Source: a virus. From it: DNA of 20,920 nt. The DNA lies in the IMG/VR virus record IMGVR_UViG_3300028025_005669, positions 1-20,920 of that record; one strand, given 5' to 3'. A model generated the notes under the pieces. The model did not search any database. It was given only the letters and a program-made list of their open reading frames with translations, and was not told where the DNA came from. Below are positions 12,337 through 20,144 of this stretch, in pieces; position 1 is the stretch's first letter, and each line of letters starts with the position of its first letter. Both the position numbers and the translations under genes were made by a program.

Positions 12337-14268
12337 ATGCCACTACTTGATCTAAAAACCGACTTAAAATCACTTAAGTACGGAAATGATCGACCAGGAG
12401 GAGGTGACAGCGGTCAACCATACCAAAAAGTCGATATCAACACTGTTGATAGTGGCTTTAACCGTTTTCGAATGACTAATTTCGACGATGGTTTAGTTAG
12501 AGGTGGAGTTGTAGGCGCTGCTAATGCTTCAATTGTCGATACACTCCGTATAGGAAAATTCCTTACTGATTTTCCTAAAGGACCTCTATTCATAGTAAAA
12601 CAAGTCGGTTTACAGTTATCTAATCCAAAATTAGAAACTAAAAAATTACCTTCTGGACCTGGTGTTTTAGGATTCCTAGGAGGTTTAGCTAACACAATTC
12701 AAGATAAATTAGGTATTGGTCCTACTCGCCTCTATAATTTAGGCATCAACACCTTAGCGCAAGTACCCGTTAATGCGTTTGGTATTCACTTTAATAGACA
12801 TGGTTTAGTACCTGTACAAGATGATAATACCAAATACCTAGCAGTAGCTCAAAGTAATAATAAAGGAAGTGGTGCTAATAATAGATTAGTAGGATTAACT
12901 AATAAATTTGGTTTAGGAACTACTAATACTAAAACAGTATTAAATAGAAGAGAATCAGGAGCTTTTCTCTCTACATTATTAAGTCTAGGAGAAGCAGCAG
13001 CTGGTTTTGTCCTTAGCAACAATATTCTGCCAGAAAGATCAAGCAAAATAGACGATTATATTGGTGGACCTGATTCTGTATATGGCATAGGTAGAACATT
13101 AATTAAAAGATACGATTATACTCGTACTATAACACAAGCAAAACAAGATAAATCTAATCCAAATCAAGTAAAAGTTGATTTTAACAATACTAATGATTTA
13201 GGTGTAGGAGGAAAAGCAATATCAAGTTATGGTGGGATTCCTACTAATGAAAATGATATAAAAAAAGGAATAGATTTAAATGCTATAAAATATTCTAGTC
13301 CATCTTTAAAAACATATTCTGCATTAAAGAAACAAATCGACCAACAAGCATCTGGTTCCGTTTTTAATTATAATCCATTCAAAAATACAACTTTAGGGTC
13401 TACTAGTTTTTTTGGAGGTGATGTGTATAATGGAGTAATTAATAACTATACTAATACTCCTATAAAATATAATAATGGTATAGATAAACCCATTACTATT
13501 AAACTAAATAAAACTACAGTAGGTACCTTTAAAAATGCTAACCGTGAAGTTAGAGTTGGTAGTGGCAGACAAGACCAAATTAATTTAACCCCAATATTTT
13601 CATCCACAGCAGGAACAATAGGAGATAAAATAAATATTCCCGGGATTGGAGAAAAAAACATAAACGATCTAGTTAAATTTAGAATTCAAGCATTAAATGG
13701 AGATAATCCAACTCAAGCAGATTGGATGATATTCAGAGCATATCTTACCCAATTCTCAGACAATACGGATGCAACTTGGAATTCAGTAAAATACGCAGGT
13801 AGGGGTGAAGATTTTTATATATATAATGGATTCTCTCGTAAAATTCAAATCGGGTTTAAAGTAGCAGCATTATCATCTCAAGAAATGCAACCAATGTATC
13901 AAAAATTAAATTATCTAATGGGTAACTTAATGCCTGATTATAAAGGTGTATTAATGAGAGGCCCATTAGTAAAAATGACTGTAGGTAACTGGTTAGATGG
14001 ACAAGATGGTATTTTAAATAATGTATCTTATACAGTACCTAATGATTCACCTTGGGAAATAGCAATAAATGAGCCTGCAACCGGGGAAAAAATATTAATA
14101 TTACCTCACATTGTAGAAGTATCATTAACCTTTACACCTATTGGTTCTCAAACTAAAGGTAAAAATCTAATATCTGAAAAATCATACACTACTTCTCACA
14201 TTGCTCAAAATGTAAATGAAGCCTCAACAAACCAATATATAACAGGAAGTATATTACAAGGAACATAA
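12337..14268 (+). CDS. Baseplate tail-tube initiator/cap protein (gp48/gp54-like)
   Basis: The 643-residue protein begins with an extended arm rich in Gly/Asp/Ser (GGGDSGQPYQKVDINTVDSG, then FRMTNFDDGLVRGG). Residues of about 480-620 form a tube-like beta domain, with SVKYAGRGEDFYIYNGFSRK, IQIGFKVAALSSQEMQPMYQ, MPDYKGVLMRGPLVKMTVGN and LPHIVEVSLTFTPIG. The same 'YNGFxRxIxFxF...MxPMYxKLxYL...VGNWL' arrangement marks T4-type proteins that link the tail tube to the hub (gp48 and gp54). A long, Asn/Gly/Lys-rich central region is less conserved. It lies between the tape measure and gp53-like genes, which fits a baseplate role. Whether it corresponds to gp48 or gp54, or merges both, cannot be decided by reading. 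Confidence 0.68.
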   Translation: MPLLDLKTDLKSLKYGNDRPGGGDSGQPYQKVDINTVDSGFNRFRMTNFDDGLVRGGVVGAANASIVDTLRIGKFLTDFPKGPLFIVKQVGLQLSNPKLETKKLPSGPGVLGFLGGLANTIQDKLGIGPTRLYNLGINTLAQVPVNAFGIHFNRHGLVPVQDDNTKYLAVAQSNNKGSGANNRLVGLTNKFGLGTTNTKTVLNRRESGAFLSTLLSLGEAAAGFVLSNNILPERSSKIDDYIGGPDSVYGIGRTLIKRYDYTRTITQAKQDKSNPNQVKVDFNNTNDLGVGGKAISSYGGIPTNENDIKKGIDLNAIKYSSPSLKTYSALKKQIDQQASGSVFNYNPFKNTTLGSTSFFGGDVYNGVINNYTNTPIKYNNGIDKPITIKLNKTTVGTFKNANREVRVGSGRQDQINLTPIFSSTAGTIGDKINIPGIGEKNINDLVKFRIQALNGDNPTQADWMIFRAYLTQFSDNTDATWNSVKYAGRGEDFYIYNGFSRKIQIGFKVAALSSQEMQPMYQKLNYLMGNLMPDYKGVLMRGPLVKMTVGNWLDGQDGILNNVSYTVPNDSPWEIAINEPATGEKILILPHIVEVSLTFTPIGSQTKGKNLISEKSYTTSHIAQNVNEASTNQYITGSILQGT

Positions 14269-14269
14269 T

Positions 14270-14578
14270 ATGAATCGCTACGATAACGCAACTATATTAA
14301 AAACAGAATTTACAGATAGACCATACTACAAAAGTAAGTCCTATCCAAATATACCACTATCAGAAAATGATGTGTATGTTATTACAACTGTTGGAGATAG
14401 ACTTGATTCCCTAGCTTATTCTTATTATAATGATGCCACCTTATGGTGGATAATAGCAGCAGCAAACAACAACGCTACTAAAGGTGCTTTATTTCCTATC
14501 CCTGGTACCCAATTAAGAATACCAACAGATGTAAATAGCGTTTTACAACAATTTGATCAATTTAATAAAGCAAGATAA
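14270..14578 (+). CDS. 53: Baseplate wedge protein with LysM-like domain (gp53-like)
   Basis: The protein has 102 residues. Residues of about 33-88 carry a LysM-like fold (VYVITTVGDRLDSLAYSYYN, then ATLWWIIAAANN and PIPGTQLRIPTD), with 'GDxLxxLAxxYYxDxxLWWxIAxxN' typical of small phage LysM baseplate subunits such as T4 gp53. Here the LysM domain is more likely to hold baseplate proteins together than to bind peptidoglycan. The N-terminal 30 residues (TEFTDRPYYKSKSYPNIPLS) form the extended arm common in these proteins. T4 gp53 is 196 residues, so this is a reduced version without the C-terminal part. The gene starts 1 base after the previous stop and ends 5 bases before the hub gene. Confidence 0.8.
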   Translation: MNRYDNATILKTEFTDRPYYKSKSYPNIPLSENDVYVITTVGDRLDSLAYSYYNDATLWWIIAAANNNATKGALFPIPGTQLRIPTDVNSVLQQFDQFNKAR

Positions 14579-14583
14579 ATGTT

Positions 14584-17505
14584 ATGTCAATATTTAAAGA
14601 AACGTTTAAAGACGGAGTTAAAAATCAAATAACAGCTAGGCAAGAAGCAATACTAAATCGTACTCCTTCTTCAATTCAATATTTTAATTCAAGAAACGCT
14701 TGGATTAGAATGACATCAGCTGTAGATGTTGGGGGTGATAAGGGTAAATTAGCTAAAGAATACACTCTATTAGGAGGTACATTAACTAATCTAGGCAAAT
14801 TTGGCTATACTTTAAAATCAGGAATAGGTAAAACCCAAAGCCAAGCCTATAGTACAGTAACACCAGGGGGAACAACAAACAGATTAGGTATACGTCCTAT
14901 GCCTGGTATAGTGTCAATTGATGTTAAATCCAAAGCAGCATATGGTTCATTAAGAGAAGTAACAGTAAATTTTCAATGCTGGGATATTAGACAATTAGAA
15001 GAACTAGAACTTCTATATATGCGCCCAGGCTACTCAGTACTAATAGAATGGGGTTGGGCTCCATATTTAAACAATGATAAAACATTAGGAACTAATATAC
15101 AATTTGTAGATGATGTTTTAAATGGAGGTAAATCTAAAGAAGAAATTTGGAAAACTATATTTACTAAAGCATCAACTGATGGTAATTATGAAGCTATATA
15201 TGGTTTTATAAAAAATTATAGTTGGAAAGCTAGACCTGATGGTGGATATGACTGTACTACTAATATAATAACAATGGGGGAAATAATTGAATCCCTTAAA
15301 GTTAACTATGGTGCTTTTGACTCTAAAAACTTAACCGAAAAAGGATTATTTGGTGGTGTTAAACAACAAAGTTCACTTCCCTCCAGTTTCCAGGCAACAT
15401 ATATTACAGCTCCTGGAGGAATTATTCCCGTCCCTGTTATGCCAGATGCTGTTGTAGATAGTGTTTCTTCGGCATATTCACAAAACATAATTGCAGGTAT
15501 ATGTGCTGAATTATATCAGATAGTAGTTGATAATACTAAAGCTGCTTCTGAAAGATATAGACTTGTTGATAAAGAAACAAAGTATACATATGAATTATTA
15601 AGAAACGATATAGCAGTTAGTGGAAATCAACAATCATCAATAACAAATAACGGTATTACTCAAGTATATATTCTATTAGAATCCTTTATTGAACTACTCA
15701 ATAAAAAAGTTTTATTAAATGATGGAAAAAATCCAATAGCTGGATTATCAATATATGAATCAGAGGTATATGGTAAGAAAAATCGATTATTGTGTTTAGC
15801 TGATATTCATCAAATATCAACCAATCCAACTGTATGTTTAATTAGAAATAGAAATTATTATGATCCTTTAAAGAGTTTAGGAATTGATAATTTAAATACT
15901 GAGGGTATTAGAAGGTATATGGATCAAATGGGGGGTACTTATTACGATGATGCTACCGGATTTGGTGTTATAGGAAACATATACATGAATTTAGATTATT
16001 TATCTAAATTGGCAACTAATGATACCTTAGCTTCACAAGATAAAAAAGAAAAAAACGATATCGTATTATTTGATTTTATTAAAAGTATGATGTCTGGAGC
16101 TAATACTGCTATAGGTAATGTAGCTAACTTTGATATATTTGTTGATCCTGTAGATTCTATAGCTAGAATTATAGATGTAAATTATGTAGATACAACTAAT
16201 AAAAATGAGGCTTATAAAAATGCATTTACAATAGAAGTACATAACTTAAAATCCACAGTTAGAAACTATAACCTAGAATCCCAAATATTCCCAGATCAAG
16301 TTACTACTATTGCTATAGGAGCCCAAGCCAAAGGAGGTGTTTTAGGATCTAACACCAATACCTTAATTGACTTTAATCAGAATTTAGAAGATAGAATAGT
16401 TCCTAAAAAAGATTCCCCTTTATCATTTCAAAATAAACCTACAGACCTTGTAGCTGAAGCAGAAGAAAGAGCAAAACTACTTCAGGATAATTTTGCTAAT
16501 CTTACTAAATATTTTGTTGAATTATCACCTTCATGGTTTAGTAAAGGAGATTATGATATAGAACAATCATCTAAATATGCTAATTCATTAAAAGATATTA
16601 TTAATTATTATATTAGTATTTTTAAAACAGAAGCAAAAAATAGAGCTATCATTCCCACTAAATTATCTCTTGAAATGGATGGTATTGGAGGAATAATAAT
16701 AGGAAATCTATTTAAAATTCCTGATGATTTATTACCTAGAGGATATAAAGGTGGTGGTGCTGGTCCTAAACAAATAGCTTATTTAGTTACCGGTTTAGGT
16801 CACTCAATTCAAAATAATGATTGGGTTACTAAAGTAGACGCTCAATTTATTATTCTAGATGAACCTAAAGGATTAGACTATAAAACTAATTTAGAAATAG
16901 TTAAAGTTAATAATAGACTAGCATCAGCAGAAACTCCCTTCTACAATAGACAAGGAAATAATTCTATTCCTTTTGATCTAACAAATATAGAAGATTCAGA
17001 TAATTCAGGAATTAATTTTACTTCATTTGTTTACCCCACTACAGGAAAAATAACAAGTGCCTTTGCTGTAAGACCTCCTATACCGGGAGGAGTTAGAGGA
17101 AGTGAATTTCATAGAGCTTTAGATATAGCAAATGTATTAAATACTCCTATCTATAGCATATGTGATGGTGAAGTTGTAAGAGCCGGCTCGGTTCCTGGAT
17201 ATGGGGATCATGCTATTTATATAAAAATGGACAGAAAATATCATAATCAAAATAAAGATTATTATGTTGTTTATGGTCATAATCAAGCACATTATGTAAA
17301 AGTAGGAGATAAAGTATCTACAGGTCAAAAAATAGCAGATATGGGATCACAAGGCGGAGGAAGTACAGGACCACATTTACATCTTCAAATAAGAGAAAGT
17401 GCTTTTGGATTTGATAGTTCAACTACATCATTGATGTTTGGAAAATATTTTCCACAAATCAATGGATCAATAACTGCTTTAGCATTATGGGGAACAAATA
17501 AATAA
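14584..17505 (+). CDS. Baseplate hub protein with C-terminal M23 metallopeptidase
   Basis: The 973-residue protein combines a hub body with a cell-wall-cleaving domain. Residues 1-800 hold virion-type segments (MPGIVSIDVKSKAAYGSLRE and QLEELELLYMRPGYSVLIEWGWAP near 135-160). Residues of about 814-950 are an M23 peptidase. The first zinc motif is H843-RAL-D847 (HRALD), with YGH near 897-899 and the HLH motif at 931-933 (GPHLHLQI). All zinc and catalytic positions are present, so it should be active and cleave peptide crosslinks. T4 divides these jobs between gp27 and gp5, whose lysozyme is a glycosidase. The YPTTGKITSAFAVRPP entry strand is the usual start of an M23 beta-sheet. The gene is coupled closely with its neighbours. 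Confidence 0.88.
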   Translation: MSIFKETFKDGVKNQITARQEAILNRTPSSIQYFNSRNAWIRMTSAVDVGGDKGKLAKEYTLLGGTLTNLGKFGYTLKSGIGKTQSQAYSTVTPGGTTNRLGIRPMPGIVSIDVKSKAAYGSLREVTVNFQCWDIRQLEELELLYMRPGYSVLIEWGWAPYLNNDKTLGTNIQFVDDVLNGGKSKEEIWKTIFTKASTDGNYEAIYGFIKNYSWKARPDGGYDCTTNIITMGEIIESLKVNYGAFDSKNLTEKGLFGGVKQQSSLPSSFQATYITAPGGIIPVPVMPDAVVDSVSSAYSQNIIAGICAELYQIVVDNTKAASERYRLVDKETKYTYELLRNDIAVSGNQQSSITNNGITQVYILLESFIELLNKKVLLNDGKNPIAGLSIYESEVYGKKNRLLCLADIHQISTNPTVCLIRNRNYYDPLKSLGIDNLNTEGIRRYMDQMGGTYYDDATGFGVIGNIYMNLDYLSKLATNDTLASQDKKEKNDIVLFDFIKSMMSGANTAIGNVANFDIFVDPVDSIARIIDVNYVDTTNKNEAYKNAFTIEVHNLKSTVRNYNLESQIFPDQVTTIAIGAQAKGGVLGSNTNTLIDFNQNLEDRIVPKKDSPLSFQNKPTDLVAEAEERAKLLQDNFANLTKYFVELSPSWFSKGDYDIEQSSKYANSLKDIINYYISIFKTEAKNRAIIPTKLSLEMDGIGGIIIGNLFKIPDDLLPRGYKGGGAGPKQIAYLVTGLGHSIQNNDWVTKVDAQFIILDEPKGLDYKTNLEIVKVNNRLASAETPFYNRQGNNSIPFDLTNIEDSDNSGINFTSFVYPTTGKITSAFAVRPPIPGGVRGSEFHRALDIANVLNTPIYSICDGEVVRAGSVPGYGDHAIYIKMDRKYHNQNKDYYVVYGHNQAHYVKVGDKVSTGQKIADMGSQGGGSTGPHLHLQIRESAFGFDSSTTSLMFGKYFPQINGSITALALWGTNK

Positions 17506-17506
17506 A

Positions 17507-17992
17507 ATGAAAGTACCATCAAATATAATAGTAAAGAGCCAATACACTCAAGGAAAAGAATTTATATATTCTGACACTTATGAGATGTATCAAGGATATT
17601 ATTATGAAATGAATAGTAGATATTTTATTGGTAGGACATTTGATCCTAATGCTCGTGAAATATTAAAACTTCAATCTGATAAAGTAGACAAATTAAGATT
17701 AAACTCCAAATTATCTACTTTTATTAGCTTATTAAAAACAAAATTACCTAACAGTATTAAAATATCTTCTATCCAACCAGATGGAAGAAATTCAACACGA
17801 TATTTTGCTAAAAAATTAAATTATAGTCCTATTCTAATTAAAGAAATAAATGAAGATACCTTCAATAAACTACAAATTGACCCAACATACCAAACCCTCA
17901 CTCTAACTCTACCAGCAAGTGATTATGATCCTGCTATTTTAGATCAAGCAGATAAACAAATGCCTGGATTAAAATCCTTTTTATTAGGCTAA
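17507..17992 (+). CDS. Unknown protein of the baseplate operon
   Basis: This 161-residue protein starts 1 base after the hub stop. Its N-terminal 45 residues read SQYTQGKEFIYSDTYEMYQG, then YYYEMNSRYFIGRTFDP. They have a common phage pattern, 'G-x-E-F-x-Y-x-D-T-x-x-x-Y-x-G-x-Y' with a second short strand, as seen in small virion proteins. The rest has alternating Lys-rich helices (LQSDKVDKLRLNSKLSTFIS) and a beta-like end (TYQTLTLTLPASDYDP). It ends PGLKSFLLG. No catalytic motif is visible. The context says tail or baseplate; the precise part is unknown. Confidence 0.68.
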   Translation: MKVPSNIIVKSQYTQGKEFIYSDTYEMYQGYYYEMNSRYFIGRTFDPNAREILKLQSDKVDKLRLNSKLSTFISLLKTKLPNSIKISSIQPDGRNSTRYFAKKLNYSPILIKEINEDTFNKLQIDPTYQTLTLTLPASDYDPAILDQADKQMPGLKSFLLG

Positions 17993-18002
17993 ATTTTTAT
18001 CT

Positions 18003-18014
18003 TATATTCAATTC
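18003..18014 (+). promoter_or_regulatory. TATATTCAATTC element, possible promoter of the polymerase-like gene
   Basis: The element lies 14 bases before the ATG at 18029. It matches TATATTTAATTC, which precedes the gp32-like gene at 20118-20129, in 11 of 12 positions. It differs from the ATATTTATA motif of the virion genes, so the two replication-type genes may share a separate promoter class. Confidence 0.35.
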
Positions 18015-18028
18015 AAAGGTTATGAAAT

Positions 18029-19330
18029 ATGTTTTACATTATAGAAAGATCCGATCAACTACAACAACTAAAACCGTTTGATGATTGTTTTGTTAGTTTT
18101 ATTCCTAAAAACAATAACTACCATCCATCACTCACATCATTAAGTCTAATCTATATTAGACCACTTGATGGGAAGAAAGGTTATATGTTGTGTTTAGATC
18201 ACAACGAATCATTTAGTTTAAATCAAACTGAGGTAATTGATTGGTTAAACATCAACACAAATAAATTATTCTTACTTGATAAGAAAGAAGCATTACATTG
18301 GGTATATTCATTATCTGATAAGTTGTTCGATATTAGTTTTATCGAACCTATTAATTTAACAGAATTAAATAATAACTGCACTAGCTATTATTATACTAAT
18401 CATACTAATTTATCTAATGTAAACTGTCTAATCCCAATCAGTAAACATTACGAAGAATGTGAAACAATATTTAATGTATCGTTACCCACTATTAAAAAAT
18501 ACACATTAACTAACACACAATTCCAATTTCAAAACTTTAGAACAACAGAGGTGTTCTATCAAATTGAAAAAAATGGCATTAAATTAGATAAAAACTGCTT
18601 TATAAACTACTATAAAGGTAAATTACAATATCCCGAATTTAATTTATCTAAGAGCAGAATATATTCTCAATATAATTTATATAATACCACTTCGCGCCCA
18701 TCTAACACATATAATAGCATCAACTTTGCAGCGCTAAATAAAGACGATGGTGAACGCAATTGCTACAAACCCGAAAACAACACATTCATTGAAATCGATT
18801 TTCAGGGTTACCATCCACGTCTAATCGGTGAGATGATTGGGTTTGAATTTCCTAAAGATCGCAACACATATGAATTGTTAGGTGAATTATTAGGTGTATC
18901 ACAACAAGAAGCCAAGGAATTAACCTTTAAACAATTATATGGTGGTGTTTGGTCTGAATATCAGAACAAACCATTCTTTAAAGAAGTAGCCATGTATATT
19001 GATGATATGTGGGACACGTACCAACATAGTGGACATGTTAAAACTGAAAATAAAATATTTATACGTGACCAACTTGATAAAATAACACCACAAAAACTAT
19101 TCAATTATATAGTTCAAAGTAAAGAAACATCAACTAATGTTGAATTATTAGAACTAGCATTAAACTATTTAAAAGACAAAAAAACCAAAATAGTATTATA
19201 TACCTACGATGCATTTCTGTTTGATTATGCTGAAGAAGACGGAAATATATTACCCGAATTAGTAAAATTATTACAATATCCGGTAAGTATCAAACAAGGA
19301 ACATCATATCACGGTTTAACTAAAATATAA
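18029..19330 (+). CDS. Divergent, compact family-A DNA polymerase-like protein
   Basis: This 433-residue protein resembles DNA polymerase I. FYQIEKNGIKLDKN (about 176-189) matches the start of the polymerase domain. TSRPSNTYNSINFAALN from residue 221 corresponds to TGRLSSxxPNLQNIP. Motif A is EIDFQGYHPR with Asp257. Motif B reads AKELTFKQLYGG, with K296, F300, Y304 and G305 in the K-x3-F-x3-YG spacing of the O-helix. Motif C is YTYDAFLFDY with Asp394. Both metal-binding Asp are kept. Three positions are unusual: the steric-gate Glu (E. coli E710) is His262, the O-helix Arg754 equivalent is Gln, and motif C lacks His-Asp-Glu. Only about 38 residues separate the domain start from the TSRPS motif, so the thumb is nearly absent. 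The N-terminal 170 residues may be a decayed exonuclease. Confidence 0.8.
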   Translation: MFYIIERSDQLQQLKPFDDCFVSFIPKNNNYHPSLTSLSLIYIRPLDGKKGYMLCLDHNESFSLNQTEVIDWLNINTNKLFLLDKKEALHWVYSLSDKLFDISFIEPINLTELNNNCTSYYYTNHTNLSNVNCLIPISKHYEECETIFNVSLPTIKKYTLTNTQFQFQNFRTTEVFYQIEKNGIKLDKNCFINYYKGKLQYPEFNLSKSRIYSQYNLYNTTSRPSNTYNSINFAALNKDDGERNCYKPENNTFIEIDFQGYHPRLIGEMIGFEFPKDRNTYELLGELLGVSQQEAKELTFKQLYGGVWSEYQNKPFFKEVAMYIDDMWDTYQHSGHVKTENKIFIRDQLDKITPQKLFNYIVQSKETSTNVELLELALNYLKDKKTKIVLYTYDAFLFDYAEEDGNILPELVKLLQYPVSIKQGTSYHGLTKI

Positions 19331-19338
19331 ATATTTAT
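19326..19338 (+). promoter_or_regulatory. Palindromic ATAAATATTTAT overlapping a start codon
   Basis: ATAAATATTTAT (19327-19338) is a perfect palindrome that includes the ATATTTAT motif and, on the same strand, TATAAATA (19326-19333), the T4 late-promoter consensus. It runs into the ATG at 19337. If it acts as a promoter, RNA would begin after that ATG, so its role here is unclear. Confidence 0.35.
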
Positions 19339-19753
19339 GACAGACAATATATTTTTCGATTTGAACAAGCTATTCTGTACATTTACTACCCCAGACGAAT
19401 TAGATACGGTTCTTGCCGATATCAATCGCCGATATACAATATTGTATAATAAAATATTCATTCTTGAATCACCTCAAAGCAAAGAATTAATATGTACATA
19501 CAACATTGATATGGGTAATACGGCTGATGCTCCTCTACCTAATACAATATTACTTCACCGCAAGAAGGAATCAAATACATTATATACAATTAATGCTCTC
19601 AATGCATTGATTAGAGAATTAAACAATGGTATGTTAGATACTAGGTTTATTATTAATTGGTCTGATTATAAAAATTGTATATTGCTTAACAACGGTCCTG
19701 AATTGCGCCGTTTAGACACTGCTATTTATAAAATCATAGATCTTAATAAATAA
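19337..19753 (+). CDS. Unknown protein downstream of the polymerase-like gene
   Basis: The protein has 138 residues and no named domain. It appears mixed alpha/beta: LNKLFCTFTTPDELDTVLAD at the start, KIFILESPQSKELICTYNID in the middle, and INALNALIRELNNGMLDTRF, then INWSDYKNCILLNNG, towards the end. It finishes in a basic helix (LRRLDTAIYKIIDLNK). It starts 6 bases after the polymerase-like gene and overlaps the next ATG by 1 base (TAATG). Its soluble, non-repetitive composition differs from the virion proteins, so a replication or regulatory role is as likely as a structural one. Translation may be coupled with the upstream gene. Confidence 0.68.
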   Translation: MTDNIFFDLNKLFCTFTTPDELDTVLADINRRYTILYNKIFILESPQSKELICTYNIDMGNTADAPLPNTILLHRKKESNTLYTINALNALIRELNNGMLDTRFIINWSDYKNCILLNNGPELRRLDTAIYKIIDLNK

Positions 19754-20088
19754 TGGCAACATATACTGCAACACAACTTTATGGTACTGGATCTATTGGT
19801 GAGAATCTATCTGGGTTAAAGACATTTACATTTACTAATCCAGGCGATTCATCATATTTTACTTTGGAAACTATTCCAAATGCAACTGGTTCATATGCTG
19901 GTGCCCCTACTAATGCTTTAGGAACATGGGTTGTGTCTGCATCAATGGGTTTTGTATCATCCTCATATGTTGCTTCGGTTGTAGTACAACCTGGTTCATC
20001 TGCTTTAACCTTTACTCCTACCTCTGCTGTTACTGGTACAACATATCGTTTAAGAGGAACTGGAACTTATAGTTTGACTATTGCTTAA
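19753..20088 (+). CDS. Small beta-rich virion-like protein
   Basis: The protein has 111 residues, rich in Ser, Thr, Gly and Ala. Strands such as LKTFTFTNPGDSSYFTLETI, then GTWVVSASMGFVSSSYVASV and TYRLRGTGTYSLTIA, suggest a single beta-sandwich of the kind used in decoration, tail-fibre or head-tail proteins. The composition is very close to the Ser/Gly/Thr-rich region of the sheath protein at residues 100-205, although I see no clear sequence identity. There is no signal peptide. It starts 1 base inside the preceding stop. A weak stem (AGATCG at 20088-20093, CGGTCT at 20099-20104) sits at its end. Confidence 0.7.
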   Translation: MATYTATQLYGTGSIGENLSGLKTFTFTNPGDSSYFTLETIPNATGSYAGAPTNALGTWVVSASMGFVSSSYVASVVVQPGSSALTFTPTSAVTGTTYRLRGTGTYSLTIA

Positions 20089-20117
20089 GATCGTTTGGCG
20101 GTCTAAATAAGGGTTAG

Positions 20118-20129
20118 TATATTTAATTC
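20118..20129 (+). promoter_or_regulatory. TATATTTAATTC element upstream of the gp32-like gene
   Basis: The element is 15 bases before the ATG at 20145. It contains ATATTTA, like the late motif, and is nearly identical to the element before the polymerase-like gene (18003-18014). A promoter here would give a leader of about 8 bases and could separately drive the abundant ssDNA-binding protein. Confidence 0.4.
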
Positions 20130-20144
20130 TAAAATAAATAAGTT

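Noticed and set aside
12008-12695. Minus-strand frames opposite the small Pro-rich gene and the start of the tube-cap gene
   Set aside because: They lie fully opposite well-packed + strand genes with normal codon use, and have no supporting start context or known motif.
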